Positions 11,906-23,870 of a stretch of DNA of 64,000 bases are shown here, in pieces. Numbering within the stretch: the first letter of the stretch is position 1; every line of letters starts with the position of its first letter. The position numbers were made by a program, and so were the translations under genes. The DNA comes from Aricia agestis (lineage: Eukaryota > Arthropoda > Insecta > Lepidoptera > Lycaenidae). The notes beneath the pieces were generated by a model. The model was given only the letters and a program-made list of their open reading frames with translations. It was not told the DNA's origin and ran no database searches. Location of the stretch: assembly GCF_905147365.1 (NCBI RefSeq), contig NC_056418.1, forward strand, positions 6,633,262 through 6,697,261, read 5' to 3'.

Positions 11906-12568
11906 ATATGAACCTTTAAGTATGTTGTAGTTATAAAAAACGAGAACTATAAAAAAACTGTTTAATATTTGAAGCTAGTTAGGTGTGCACGGCTATATTC
12001 GTAGAATCGTCTTCACCATTCCGTTCGACAGTCTCATTTCGTTGGCAAAAATATGAAAATGACTTCGCCGCTGCGGTAATTGCGTGTTACGCGGGATGTG
12101 TAAAATTTTAATTGCTTCTAGGTAGGAAATGTTTGTAAAAATTACACTGGGAACATTGCACGTTTTCCCGAAAATTCCTCGGGTCATCTGACCTAATTTA
12201 CTACAAATTAGAATGTATACGGATGTAACTAGGAACTTTCATAGCATGCATTGTAATACATAAGTATTTTCACTCTGTAAACACATTTAAAATACTTCAT
12301 TACCTACTTTTATTATTTTATTCATACCACACTTCAAAGATTAAAATATGATTCGACAATATCTATTTAATTTTTATAGTTACCGTATCAAAAGAAGACC
12401 ACAAAAATCGCAGCAATCCATCGAACAATGGAAAATTAAACACTTACATAACTTTTCAGAAACCGGAGGCACTCGAAGTTTTTAAAAATATAACCTAGAT
12501 GGGATTTCATTTCTAAACAATAGCGTTCCTGATTTTAAAATAGGTCCAATCAAAAATAGTCGGAGCTA

Positions 12569-12640
12569 TAAATAGCAGCTGCGTGCTGCTGTCCGTACAT
12601 ACACGCGACTGATACGTTACAACAATTAGTTCACAGTTCA
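12569..12640 (+). promoter_or_regulatory. Candidate TATA-box core promoter
   Basis: CTATAAATAGCAGC is a near-ideal TATA box in otherwise ordinary DNA, followed by GC-richer sequence and TTCACAGTTCACC. No convincing coding exon was found downstream. It could serve an unrecognised gene or, very speculatively, a distant first exon of the trypsin gene; it could equally be chance. Confidence 0.25.
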
Positions 12641-12734
12641 CCTACTGAAATATTTGTATAGCAACACTAGCATAATGTAAATTATGGACAGTAGACTATT
12701 TTACTAGATAGCTAGAATTGTAAGCTAATGGCCC

Positions 12735-12822
12735 AAGAGCCAGCGACAGCTAGACTTTCGTCATTTTATAAAAGCTGATAGATTTCCTGTAATATACGAA
12801 AGTTTGTCGCTAGCTCTTGCTC
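12735..12822. repeat. Inverted repeat, MITE-like
   Basis: AGAGCCAGCGACAGCTAG and CTAGCTCTTGCTC arms with ACTTTCG and CGAAAGT inside. Confidence 0.45.
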
Positions 12823-13845
12823 TATAAGTCTGATTTAAGATAAATAGTGCCAAAATAATGCCTTGTAAAATTTGTATCCGTGTTGTGCAGGTTTGATTTC
12901 AATGACACGACTAAGCTGTTCTACTGCATGGTTTTTAAACTGGAACACTAATATACGCGCCAAATTATGCAAAAAACAGTTAAGCTCGCCTATTGGTGCT
13001 CGGCAATCTTCGTTTTTCATAGACTTTTCCTAATGGATGTCTTAAAAAAACGAGTGAAAATCAAAACCATTACAACAATAAAATAACGAATCGTCTAGGT
13101 TCTTTAATTAACAAGTTGAAGCTCGTTGAGTTTTCTTAACCCTTTAACCGAAACTGTAGCGCGCACCAGATATATTTTAATAAAACTACAAGAAATCCCA
13201 ATAACCATGAACATTGTTGTAAAATTATTAAAGTGTTTTTTCAATAACCACTCATTACAATCACAGTTTTAACTTAATAGTTATCACTAAAGGTGATCGC
13301 ACATTTATGGTGGCCGGTGCGTACGGCGCGTACATTGCTGACAAGTGTGTAATCAGCTAGACAGTAGTAATGTTAGATTACGAGTAAGATAATCTTAATT
13401 CAGGATAAACTGGGGTAAACTCACTCGCACATAATGTACTTAATACATATATTTTATGAAAAACATATCAAAATTTTATGGATTCAAGCAATTAGATAGT
13501 TAGTAAAATATTATCCCAATTTAGTATTAAGTATGACGAAGCCTTATTTTACCTTATACAACAATTAAGTTCTAAGAAAATACTGAGCAAAAGCGGTAAA
13601 AGGGAATAAATATTTTTCTGGACCGTGTCCCGAGTCATATTGAAAAATGAAAAATGCAGAAGCCAGATAGGAATTTTAATCTCGAGCAGGGGAAGAGCAT
13701 AGCCCTACTAATAGGGTTGCCAAATTATAGAAAATACGATTTATATCGTTAAAATTGATTGAGGTGTGTACCCAATAGCAAAAATAGTTTGATATAATAC
13801 TTATAAAGTTATTAATTAAAAATAGAATACAATAACTCGCTAACT
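12823..13845. other. Intergenic, nothing recognised
   Basis: AT-rich. The 61-aa minus frame at 12835-13020 has no family resemblance and no splice context, so no gene is called. Confidence 0.4.
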
Positions 13846-14152
13846 CGCTGACCCGGCAAATGTTGTTTTGCCATATTATTTCTAGTATCAATATAGGTAA
13901 CGGAGTTTTAATACAGCTGAACCTACATTTTTTTCTTTTTTTCCCCACCCCACTACTCCCACACCCACCGCCCACGGTCTGCCAGCATGCAGATTATCAG
14001 AAAGGGTTGTTCAGGGAAGTAGCTAACGGAGTTTTAACACAGCTGAAGCTACATGACTGATTTGGTCGTCAGCTCTTAGTCGAGTAGTAGTAGTAGATCT
14101 ATGAGTAAACAAACAAACAAAGTTTACCTCTTTATAATATTAGTATAGATTA
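13846..14152 (-). mobile_element. Helitron-like fragment
   Basis: Starts CTCGCTGACCCGGCAAATG and ends CTTTATAATATTAGTATAGA, the reverse of a TCTATACTAATATTATAAAG start. Contains a GT/CC-rich low-complexity middle. Confidence 0.45.
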
Positions 14153-14224
14153 AAAACTCATTTATTCAGTGAGTGACATTGGCTATATATTTTTTACCCG
14201 TGCGAAGCCGGGGCGGGTCGCTAG

Positions 14225-14373
14225 TCTATATATATAAAAATGGATTTTCAATTGTGTTAGTAACGCTAAAACTCGAAAACGGCTGAACGGATTGGGCTAA
14301 TTTTAGTCTTAAAATATTCGTAGAAGTCCAGGGAAGGTTTTAAAGTGACACGAAGTTCACCGGGACAGCTAGT
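14225..14373 (+). mobile_element. Helitron-like element, family H2
   Basis: TCTATATATATAAAAATGG start, CTCGAAAACGGCTGAACGG, then AAGTTCACCGGGACAG and CTAGT. A minimal 149-bp copy; two further copies are tandem at 32708-33000. It abuts the 3' end of another Helitron-like piece (CGAAGCCGGGGCGGGTCG, CTAGT, 14194-14225). Confidence 0.6.
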
Positions 14374-14669
14374 AATTAGATAAAAAAAATATTCTCAGGC
14401 CTAACGAATGTACATACAAAATTTCATTAAAATCGGTTGAGCCGTTTTGTAGGAGTTCGCGCACAAACACTGTGACACGAGAATTTTATATATTAGATAT
14501 GTTTGATAAAGTTTTCATTCTAATGCGTTTATTTGTTTCTTTCTAGTTAGAATAAATATTTGCTAACCCTAAGGTTTGATCACTCGATGCGGTCGAACCT
14601 TTCACATCTTTTACGACATATTATTATATTGACTTCAGAAAGGTAATATCTAAAGCGTATAGCCTATGC

Positions 14670-14854
14670 CAGTGTTTCCCAACCTGTGGTCCGCGGACCC
14701 CTGGGGGTCGGTGAGTATACGTATGGGGGTCCGCGGTGTCGTCTCTGGACCATACATATTCAAATTTTTTTGCTGTTTATTTTAATAAGGGGGTCCCTAA
14801 AAACTGTACATGATTTCCTAGGGGTCCGTGTCAGAAAAAGGTTGGGAAACACTG
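14670..14854. mobile_element. hAT-type MITE with 8-bp target duplication
   Basis: Ends CAGTGTTTCCCAACC and GGTTGGGAAACACTG are exact inverted repeats. They are flanked by GCCTATGC (left) and GCCTACGC (right), an 8-bp duplication with one mismatch, as expected for hAT. Inner GGTCCGCGGACCCC is also palindromic. 185 bp, non-coding. Confidence 0.85.
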
Positions 14855-15382
14855 GCCTACGCCAATGATTTCAAAATTTGGATAAGGCACCATGTTTAGT
14901 AGAAAAAATCTAAATCATATAACTTAACGTTTTGCCATTACCATCAGTGTTTAATTGGCTCAAACAATACCTAATTGGCCCAATTTTTAACTATTCCATT
15001 AGGCTTTATGTTTCATGTCCATATAGCTCTACGTTTTACAACAGTTCAGTGTTCAAATTCAAAGAACTAACGATGTGTCATAAGTAATTTTCAGTGTTTC
15101 TTTTCAGTCGTATTATTAAAACGGTGATCCATTGTTCAAAGTTTTTGTAATCACCTTTGTAACGTGCTGCGATTATTTTCTAATTATTTTCTGAGTAATG
15201 TCAGAGTGACGAATCACTGACAAACTCTGGGTATGTTCTAAAATATAACCCAGTATACTAGCCAGTGCTCAAAACATCATATTATTGTATCCGACGCTAT
15301 ATTGTACTGGTAAGCTACAAGTGAGTAAGTGTGTCGTATTATAATGACATCCCAGTCCCCACATATTCGCCCAATGCCCATT

Positions 15383-15533
15383 TTCCCAGGATAAAAAGTA
15401 TCCTATCACCTATGTCATTTCCCGAGACTCAAAGTATCTCAATTCCTCAGCAAAATCGGTTCATCGGTTTGAGCTAAAAAGGTAACAGACAGACAGACAC
15501 ACTTTTTCATTCAAAATATTAATATGTAAGGAT
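15383..15533 (-). mobile_element. Helitron-like H1 fragment
   Basis: CCCAGGATAAAAAGTATCC, CCCGAGACTCAAAGTATC, AAAATCGGTTCATCGG, GGTAACAGACAGACAGACA in the order typical of H1. Confidence 0.45.
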
Positions 15534-15891
15534 GGATGGATATGGATATTGGATAATATGCATGAGCACTGTATTGCTAGTATACTCGTTTATATTTCGG
15601 AACACACCCCCTGTAACCTTCGGGTTCATTCACTCAGCTCGAAGGACGATAAAGTGAGAACGCACAAACCACGGAAAATGTTGCGATAAGCTTTTAGTGA
15701 CGCAGAAGGGAAATGTAATTAAAACGCAAGCCTTTTGGTGCGGCGCAAAACAAACGTAGTACAATGGAGGCCACAGTTAAACGTATATAGGCATATACGT
15801 TTAGTTTATAGATTTACGCTGCTTAAATAATATAAGCATAGTGAAGGTTTATATTATGAAGGTTTTATCTATACTAATACTAGCTATCCCG

Positions 15892-16197
15892 GCAAACGTT
15901 GTTTTGTCATTTAAAGTATTTCGCCCATATAATTATTTTATTAAAGTGACTAAATAAGTATGGCACCATGGCAACGTCCATCGCTATCCCGTCGCACAAA
16001 CAATCAGTCAGTCTCGAGTTGTAATAATTTACTATTATTTATTCAACAATTGCACTTATCAATATAAAAAGTAGCCAGTAGCCGATTCTCGGAGCTACTG
16101 AATATGAATATAAATTTTGGTAAAATCAGTAGGTACAGCCGTTTCGAAGGAGTACGGTAACTAACATTGTGACACGAGAATTTTATATATAAGAAGA
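15892..16197 (-). mobile_element. Helitron-like element, family H3
   Basis: Left CTAGCTATCCCGGCAAACG and right CGAGAATTTTATATATAAGA. The reverse-complement copy is at 34478-34788 in a trypsin intron, including the shared GGCACCATGGCAACGTCCAT segment. Confidence 0.6.
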
Positions 16198-16428
16198 TTT
16201 AAATAAAGTTGAAGAGTAGCTATAATGTATTAGTACTCCTAAATGATACTTATTATAAAGGTAAAAGTTTTGAGTGTATACTATGTTACATATTCTCATA
16301 GCTACAGCTTTTATGCAAAAATACTCAAGCTATTTTAATGCCATACCAAAGTATCGCTATACCCATCAAAACCAGTTTGACCGTGAAAAGGTAACAGACA
16401 GACAGACACACTTTCGCATTTATAATAC

Positions 16429-16625
16429 TAGCTATTTGACCGAGCTTTGCTCGGTATTCGATAAAATCGAATAAAATGACATTTTCTAAAAATGGTTCCT
16501 AGCTAGATCGATTTATCGCCCCCGAAACCCCATATATACTAAACTTCATGAAAATCGTTGGAGCCGATTCTTAAATCTTTAAACGAGCAATTCTTGTATA
16601 TATATATGAGATATAAGATATAAGA
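16429..16625 (-). mobile_element. Helitron-like element, family H4
   Basis: CTAGCTATTTGACCGAGCTT, a TCGCCCCCGAAACCCC core, and CGAGCAATTCTTGTATATAT at the other end. A second copy is at 28802-29055 and a remnant at 30312. Confidence 0.5.
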
Positions 16626-16957
16626 TTAGTGTGGATTTAATATATTTAAGGTAGAGAAGATTTAAAAGCGATAAGTGACTACAAACATAGAATATGCGGA
16701 AAATGTCTCACCCACCCGAGGAATATTCGGGGCGGTCTTCTCAGTACTCCGAAACACAGCTCAAAGAGCGCAATGCGGAATATTTGTTTGTTTGAGAGAA
16801 TGTTAACTGTGTGTCACAGGAATACCGTACATGATATTAAATGCTCAATTAACATAAAATGATGAAGGGTGTTTGATACAAGATTAAGTTGAGTCGGTAA
16901 TAATTTTCGCATTTTTTTTTTAGTTTATGTTTTAAAATTATAATGAGTAGGTAATGG

Positions 16958-17105
16958 ACGACCTCTGTGGCTCAGTAGTTGGGCGTGTTGTCAGCGCTCA
17001 AGCCGGGGGTCGCGGATTGGAATCCCGCCGACGGAACAAAAAAAATAGTTTCCTAATTTCCCCTGGGTAGACTAACACATTTGGAAATCCATTTTTATAT
17101 ATAAG
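16958..17105 (+). mobile_element. tRNA-derived SINE B, truncated
   Basis: ACCTCTGTGGCTCAGTAG resembles an A box and GGAATCCCGCCGACGGA follows a damaged B box. The body is replaced after about 90 bp. Less intact than the copy at 19505. Confidence 0.6.
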
Positions 17106-17137
17106 ATTGTAATATTCTTGCTGAACGTCGAGTTTTC

Positions 17138-17338
17138 ACAATACCAACGGTTAAAAGCGGGCGTAAGTTAAAGAAACAAAACAGCGTAAAATTCTATCAA
17201 GCTCAAATTCATAAACGTTGGTTTAAGTTAACAGTTTGTTAAAATGTCATGACTTCCCTTTCATTCATGTGAAAAACGAAAGAGGTAACGTGATACTAAT
17301 GCGAGCATTAACTTTAACAGTTGTTGGTGAAATTGGGG
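17138..17338. mobile_element. MITE family D (outer family of the 37186 nest)
   Basis: Shares GTTAACAGTTTGTTAAAATG, CGAAAGAGGTAACGTGATA and ACTTTAACAGTTGTTGGTGA with 37186-37716. It shows the empty site into which two other MITEs jumped in that copy. Confidence 0.6.
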
Positions 17339-17374
17339 GAAAAAAAAAATCGTAAAACTATTATAACAAAATAT

Positions 17375-17697
17375 ACGTGGGAGAGCCATGCTTCGGCACG
17401 AATGGGCCGGCTCGACCGGAGAAATACCACGTTCTCACAGAAAACCGGCGTGAAACAGCGCTTGCGCTGTGTTTCGCCGAGTGAGTGAGTTTACCGGAGG
17501 CCCAATCCCCTACCCTATTCCCTTCCCTACCCTCCCCTATTCCCTTCCCTTCCCTACCCTCCCCTATTACCCTATTATAAGGCCGGCAACGCACCTGCAG
17601 CTCTTCTGATGCTGCGAGTGTCCATGGGCGACGGAAGTTGCTTTCCATCAGGTGACCCGTTTGTTCGTTTGCCCCCTTATATCATTAAAAAAAAAAC
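17375..17697 (+). repeat. SINE-like repeat family A, near full length
   Basis: From ACGTGGGAGAGCCATGC through GAAATACCACGTTCTCACAG, a pyrimidine-rich CCCTACCC/TTCCC middle, GGCCGGCAACGCACCTGC and GTTTGCCCCCTTATATCATT plus an A tail. The best reference copy in the window. Confidence 0.8.
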
Positions 17698-18112
17698 TAT
17701 AGTGTAACTGAACTTTTACTTAATGCAACAGGCTTGTTTATTTAAATTAAATAATAGCTAATACAAAATGCGAAGAAAAATAAAGACAATCGGAGGTTTT
17801 TCTAGCGCAATTTTATTTGTATTGTTGCTTATAGGGCATCCGAAACCCAAAAAGGACCAAACAAATGTACCTCAATAATGAATGTCTACTCCGAGGCAAC
17901 GAAAAATCCGACCTCCGACAATCCTTTTAAGAACAGACGACATAAAGACAGTGTTCTTACATATTCTGCAAGAATTTGCCGCATAATGTAACATATGTTA
18001 AGTTTTTTGTTTCGCCACCATTCTTATTTTAAAAGCTCCTTTTTCTACACCCGAAGAAAAGAACTGAAAAAATAACCCAAATAATGTTAGGCCTTTATCC
18101 TTTCGGGTTATC

Positions 18113-18318
18113 ATACAGGGTGTAACAAAACAAAGTGTATTATTACCACTTTGTACACACACAGAATGTGTACGAGTCCTCTGTGAATGAAGCAGTGCCG
18201 AAAGAGAACTTTATTTTTACTTTTGTATGGGAAAATTTATGAAGCTTAGGGGTTTGCTAATGCAAATAAAAAAAAATTACATACCCTTATTATCACTTAG
18301 TGTTATATCACCCTGTAC
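18113..18318. mobile_element. MITE family E (ACAGGGTGTAAC ends), degenerate
   Basis: ATACAGGGTGTAACAAAAC at the left, ATCACCCTGTAC at the right. Four better copies occur at 18822, 24239, 25235 and 41210. Confidence 0.6.
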
Positions 18319-18821
18319 ATAGAATCCACATTTTTTTATTTCAAATCATTTTCCGGTCCTAAAAGCCTCCATTTATGTAAAAAATGAGTTTTCAAATTGT
18401 TAGTTACCCACTTCATCCACTCATGTCTTCAAATGATGTTTGGGCTTTATTCTTTCGGGTGATATATGTATAAAGGGTTTCTCCGCGATCGTGAATATTG
18501 CAATTTCATAGTTGTGCTACGCCGATCCATCATACGTCTGCCCTTGGAACTACACGAGCCCATGACCTCTTAAAATAATGGCCGCCACGAAACCAACGAC
18601 GCGGCCCCCACATAATGGTTTAATTGAAGTTACGCTTAACGGTTTACTTTTTATGTCGAAAGGTTAACGATTAAACATTAAATGCAATAAAAGATTGTCA
18701 ACTAGATTCGACCTAGAGTGATTCACATGCCATTGGAATCGTGTGTCCTACCGACTGCCCCATTTATGCCAGGTCTTAAAGATTTTTCGACAATTTTATC
18801 ATCCACTCATGAAGAAGGTTA

Positions 18822-19045
18822 TACAGGGTATAACAAAACTAAGTGATAATACTTTAGGGTGTAGATATATGTGTTCCTTGTAGAGAATTTAATGTGAAAG
18901 TAGCAGCGCTGAAAGACCAATTTTTTTCGATTTTGTATAGGCAAGCGCCCCAGTGCCACGAGTTTCCCCATACAAAAGTGAAAAAAACTACAAGGAACAC
19001 GTACACACCCTAAAGTCTTGTCACTTAGTTTTGTTACACCCTATA
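18822..19045. mobile_element. MITE family E
   Basis: TACAGGGTATAACAAAACTA, AGTGATAATACTTTAGGGTG and their mirrors at the right, with inner GTTCCTTGTAG and CTACAAGGAAC arms. About 224 bp, a near-complete palindrome. Confidence 0.75.
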
Positions 19046-19504
19046 TAAATAAGTTTATCTATTAACTAGTGACGAAGTTTATATACAGTTTTATCTATTC
19101 ATTGACTAATCGAAAGCTTTTGATTGGCCAATGGTTGTTAATTTGCCATTGGCCACGCATTATGGTATTATTCAGGACTCAGGATTAAATTAGTAGGTAC
19201 AATATTGCGAATGTAGTACGTTTTCTATTGGGGTTACCATTATTTCGTTTAACAAGGTTAACCTCTTTGTTTATTATACTAATTATATATTCTGTAAATA
19301 ATAATATAAGGATAAGGCATGAACGTCTTCAATTCGGCCTTAGGAAGTTTCTGCATTTACCGAGCATCGAATTACGTAACTGTTTTATAATGTATATAAT
19401 ACTTCCGTAAGTAGTTAGTCTCTCTAGAGACTACTAAATTGATTGATGAATTTTAAGAGAGACGAGAGCCGTGAACAAAGAACATAATACTAAGTATCAT
19501 ATGA

Positions 19505-19791
19505 CGACCTCTGTGGCTCAGTGGTGAGTGCGTTGGAAGCTCAAGCCGGGGGTCGCGGGTTCGAATCCCGCCGACGGAACAAAAGTTTTCAATGTTCCCG
19601 GTTCTGGATATGTATTAAATATGTGTATAATATAATAAAAATCTTAAATATAAGTATAGTATAAAAGTATTAAATATATTTCCGTTGTCTGGTACCTGTA
19701 ACACAAGTCCTTTAGGTACTTAGCACGGGGCCAGACTGACGTGGTGTGAAGCGTCCATAGATATTATTATTATAAAAAAAAAATATTTTCA
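19505..19791 (+). mobile_element. tRNA-derived SINE B, near full length
   Basis: The head has an A box TGGCTCAGTGG and a B box GGGTTCGAATCCC, the pol III internal promoter of a tRNA. A 3' body of about 200 bp ends in a TATTATTATTAT and poly-A tail. The tRNA-like part lacks a full cloverleaf, so it is called a SINE and not a tRNA gene. Confidence 0.8.
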
Positions 19792-20514
19792 TACTTTAAA
19801 AACCACACACATAATATCATCATTTAATTTTCCTAGACAAAAGAACCAAAGATATAATTATTTGTTTTCTCTGGAATAGTTTGTGAAATCACTAGATACA
19901 ATAATTTTGATTAAGTGGAGTATTTCGCTTGTTCAAATCCTGTTAAAAGGTACACACTCTATGGGATTTTTCAAGACCCTTACGTAGTACGAGGTAGCGT
20001 CAAAAATAATATTAAAGTTTCTGCTTTCACATCAATAAAGTACCCAAGACCTAAGTCATAAAAATACTCCCGATATGCTATCTTCCTACCGCGAGCAGAC
20101 TATACATTACACTAATGCCCTAACTTCATTGATTATGCTCCATCGCTAAATCACTTTGCAATTAAAACTTTATAATGAAACTTTATGTTTGATCCTTCAC
20201 TACTAAATTGCTTTAGGTTATAATGTAGGCTAAAACTCATACTAACCTACTACACAGTATACACTATCTTGCTATTGGAGGAATTTTCAGCAACAGAATC
20301 ATATCATGCAAAAAATAATATGATATTGTATGATGTATGAATTGGTAACTTGTGATTAGGTAATTCAAGAGGAGTTGTATAGTTTATTCCCCTTTTTTCA
20401 TATAATATTCTTTTTAAAATCACTTAAAAAACTAAAATATGTGCATCTTAATTATTACAATTGACATCATATGAATTTAAAACCCCAAACATAGACACGT
20501 GGATAGAATATGGA

Positions 20515-20632
20515 AGAAACCGCTGTAAGCGGTAAGGCCGCCTATTTGCCTAATGTTGTTTTGTTTTTGTTATTTTATATGGTTTTTTTAATGCAAATAA
20601 AGAATTTATAAATATAAATAAATAAATAAATA
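20515..20632 (+). mobile_element. LINE 3' tail fragment
   Basis: GAAACCGCTGTAAGCGGTAA and GGCCGCCTATTTGCC followed by a T-rich stretch and AATAAATAAATAAATA, as in the 3' UTR and tail of lepidopteran non-LTR elements. No reverse transcriptase frame nearby. Confidence 0.55.
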
Positions 20633-21848
20633 TAATCTTTCGCTCACAGGTCATCAATATAATAAATTATGCATTGTGTAAAAATCTATATTGTTCGGAA
20701 AAAATATTTTATATTTATCTGTCTACTTGCATGTCTAAACAAAAATCTCAATAGAAATTGAAATTGGCATCTTTGCAGCAACATTATTTATATTAAGTAT
20801 AAGTTAAAAAATCCTTTTTATGTTATTATGTCAACACGCCCTGCAAGGGAATGTACAACACTAAGAGCTATAATATGATTAAATAAGCTTTATTATATTA
20901 ATGTAATAAAGTGTACCAATTGTTGTTATACGAAACTAGCGTATATCTGAGGCGTCACCTGCGTTATAAGTTATATCCCACATGAACAGTTAACTCTGTA
21001 CATTTTTGAATTGCATCTACAGCTTATATCTTAGTAGCGTACCACAGTTTAATAGTTAAATGAAACAAACATCCATTCATTCCCAAAAACTTTGACATTT
21101 TTATAGTAGAGTTGTTATTTTCACTGCTGGCTGCTGGCTGCTGGCCTCATTTCGCGGTATTTTAGATACAAATTGAAGGATTAATTAATCGCAATGAGGA
21201 TGTAACGTCCGTTTGTGATTATATCATGAACATACAGACTGACGGACACATCCCGCCGATGTGACTTTATTTTTCGTATTAATACCTAGAATGATGCTCT
21301 GGATTCATGAGAGTATAAGAACTATAGATGGTGCCCAAGACTCCGGTGCGCCTAAGTTCCTCTATCACGAGAGTACTGTACATTATTCCGGGATGAATTA
21401 TTATGTATCTATGCATCTAATTTTCTCTATGCATCTATGCATCTAAATATTATGCATCTAATTTTCACGAATTTGTAGTAGGAATTCGAAATTCCTGTCC
21501 ATGGAAGTATGGACGATGCACGTGTGTTACATATTATAATCAACACATATTTTGATGCAAAGCATAAATTGAAAATCTGTTAGAAGTTAAAAAGTTCTAG
21601 GTAATTTCCCGCCAGTCTTCGACTTAACAAATCCTCGAAATGAAAGTAAAAATTATTACAATATTTTACAACTTAAGTACAAAAAAGGCGGGAGTCTGGG
21701 AAAGTATAATGATATTTATCGCGTAACTAAGGAGTTTAAGGAATTTAGAAGAAAAACAGGAAAAAGCTTCCTATTTTGTAATGATTCTAAATATACGCTT
21801 GTTTATTGTCAAAATAAAAAGTTTTTATTTCTGTTGTACACAGATTTT
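20633..21848. other. Intergenic, nothing recognised
   Basis: AT-rich with a small CATGCATCTA-type tandem patch near 21410-21460. The 61-aa plus frame at 21261 carries remnants of an H1-like repeat (CTCCGGTGCGCC, GGGATGAA) and is not a gene. Confidence 0.4.
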
Positions 21849-22416
21849 ACAACTCGGGCGAGTTAACTTGACACCTGGCTTAAATTTTACCCCTCCCTCG
21901 CTTCCCCGCGCAGCACCCCGCTCTCGTCGAACGCGTCCAGTAGCGTTAGCATATTATATCTGTTACCGTTACACGTGTGTTATTGAGTTTGCGTTTCGGA
22001 GTTATTTGTTAGTAGTTAATGGTTATTGTTTTTGGATTTTTGTTGAGTTTTGTTGTGTTATTTGTTAGTTGTTACGTTTGAACGTTAAATTTGTTAAGTT
22101 TTTGTTATTCGTATTAACGTTTGAACATTGCCGTGCGTCTGTGGTATGAATTAGCTACTCACGGAATATATTAATATGAAGCTAGATACAAATTATCGGA
22201 CGCATCCATAAACCTCGTATTCCTGCTGGGGAACCCTTGGGCGAGTCCAACTCGTACTTGGTTAATACTGTGGTTAGTGTAGCCCTATAAAAATAACTAG
22301 TTCCGGTAACGTAATTTTTTTTTTGAAATAACTTAAAATAAAAAAACTTTTTTTGCACTCAGTACTTAAGAGAAACGTCAATTGAACCAGGTGTCATGTT
22401 AATTCGCCCGAGTTGT
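21849..22416. mobile_element. TIR element of about 570 bp, family F
   Basis: Left end ACAACTCGGGCGAGTTAAC and right end TTAATTCGCCCGAGTTGT are inverted repeats that continue through CTTGACACCTGG and CCAGGTGTCATG. The body has unusual TG-rich sequence without a convincing frame; the 95-aa frame at 21781-22068 straddles the left end. Confidence 0.7.
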
Positions 22417-23152
22417 AATTATCTTTACCTATTTTATGTTTCTTCATCATCTTATTTTTGTTCAAAACATCTTAATTAATGTTGTTTTTTGTTTTTTGTT
22501 TATTTGGACTTTTTTAAGTAAGGTTAGTGTGTGCGATTTTTGTTAAATTTAACTATAGTAAACTTTTTTTAACTTATAAATTCTATAAATGTTATAATGT
22601 ATAAGCAATGTTATGTTGATCAATATTTTAAACATTTTGCTGGCCTACACATGAGTAGCTGGTACATAACAATTAACAAGTGACAAATCCTAATGGGTAC
22701 AGAGTCCTAACTGTGTTTTTAAGTAACGCTAATTAACAAGTAACAACCAATTAAAACAGTATGCAAAATAATCGAGCTACTTATTGTGTTCTCGACGTTT
22801 TGTTCGAAGCCAAACGAAACCCATTAGGACAACAAAACGTTCAATTTTGTTTGAACGTTCTAGCATACACTGAATCCATTTCTGGTTCCATTATTTTAAT
22901 GTAATTTATTCCAGGAATTCGAAATGGAAAACTGCGACCGGGGAGTAAAAATAACGATTCGGAAACGTGGATTAGAGACGATAATAACCAGACGTCCTCC
23001 CGACGCGACCGTCGTAATACTCGTAATCATGTAAATTGCACTAATTGCGAGCGCGCGGCCGACACAAACAACAACACGATCTAACCGGCAAAATCTCCGA
23101 AAGCACTCGAATTAATCACATTAGCTGGACCGGCACTCTGTTAGGTTAGATT

Positions 23153-23870
23153 GTGATTAGTGTACATAGTCTGTGGTGTACGTACTGCGGGAATCGCGGA
23201 CGATCGCCGGGAGTCGCGCGCGCCGGGCTCGGGGGACCGCGCGAGTGTCGCCGGCGCCCACCACCGCGTTTATTGCACGGATATTTCTGTATATCACATA
23301 CATCGGACAAATCACGGCCGTGCGACCCGGCCCGACGAGCACTCTAATAATAAACTTGTTTATATTTTTTCATTGCGACGGTCTCTCGGCCGCGCCGAAA
23401 CCGGCCGGACCTTCCGCGAGCCCGCGGAGCACGGTTGGCGCCAAAAACTTCGGCTCAGCCGGCGCGGGGCAGAGCGGGTCGCACAGGGTCACGCGGGGTC
23501 GCACGGGGGTCGTCCGGCCGCGTGTGCGGTACGTACCGAGATGGTCTCGGAGATCGCGTTGCAGAAGGCGCCGAAGCCGGAGTGCGAGGGGGGCGGCGAC
23601 TGCGGCGGCGAGCTCGGCCGGTCCATGGCGTGCCCCGGCGGTCGAGGCACTGCCGCGTCTGCCGCGCCCGCCTGCCGCTGCCGCGCCGCTCTCGCAGGGC
23701 TGCGCCCCGCGCCTCTCATTACTCTCACACTTGCGAGTACTTGCACTCGGAAAACTTGCGCCGTCGCCAACCCTGCCCGCGTTACATAAACTTAGCCCCG
23801 CCCCCCGCGCCCACCTGCCCGTTGTCATAGTTTGGCATCATGTGCGCTACACAACAACAACACAACGGTT
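23153..23870. promoter_or_regulatory. CpG-rich island, probable promoter region
   Basis: About 700 bases with dense CG dinucleotides sit in DNA that is otherwise AT-rich. Stop-poor frames occur on both strands because of this composition. It contains the candidate exon at 23537-23626. Unlike the GC-rich MITEs it has no obvious terminal inverted repeats, so a promoter/first-exon region is the favoured reading. Confidence 0.45.
23537..23626 (-). CDS. Candidate first coding exon, unknown protein
   Basis: On the minus strand an ATG at 23626 opens a 30-residue frame, Pro/Ser-rich at first (MDRPSSPPQS, then PPPSHS) and ending GFGAFCNAISETIS. It runs directly into GTACGTACC, an acceptable splice donor. 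The frame is open further upstream to an ATG at 23770, so the true start is unsure. No following exon was identified at lower coordinates and the protein is not recognised. The CpG island context supports a transcription start; base composition alone could also produce the frame. Confidence 0.3.

Noticed and set aside
19505..19580. tRNA gene
   Set aside because: A and B boxes are present but the sequence continues into a SINE body with tail, and related heads occur at 16958 and, as a second family, at 26876 and 45768.
22924..23037. Short plus frame after an acceptor-like TTTATTCCAG
   Set aside because: 37 residues with no recognised similarity and no downstream donor that joins to anything.
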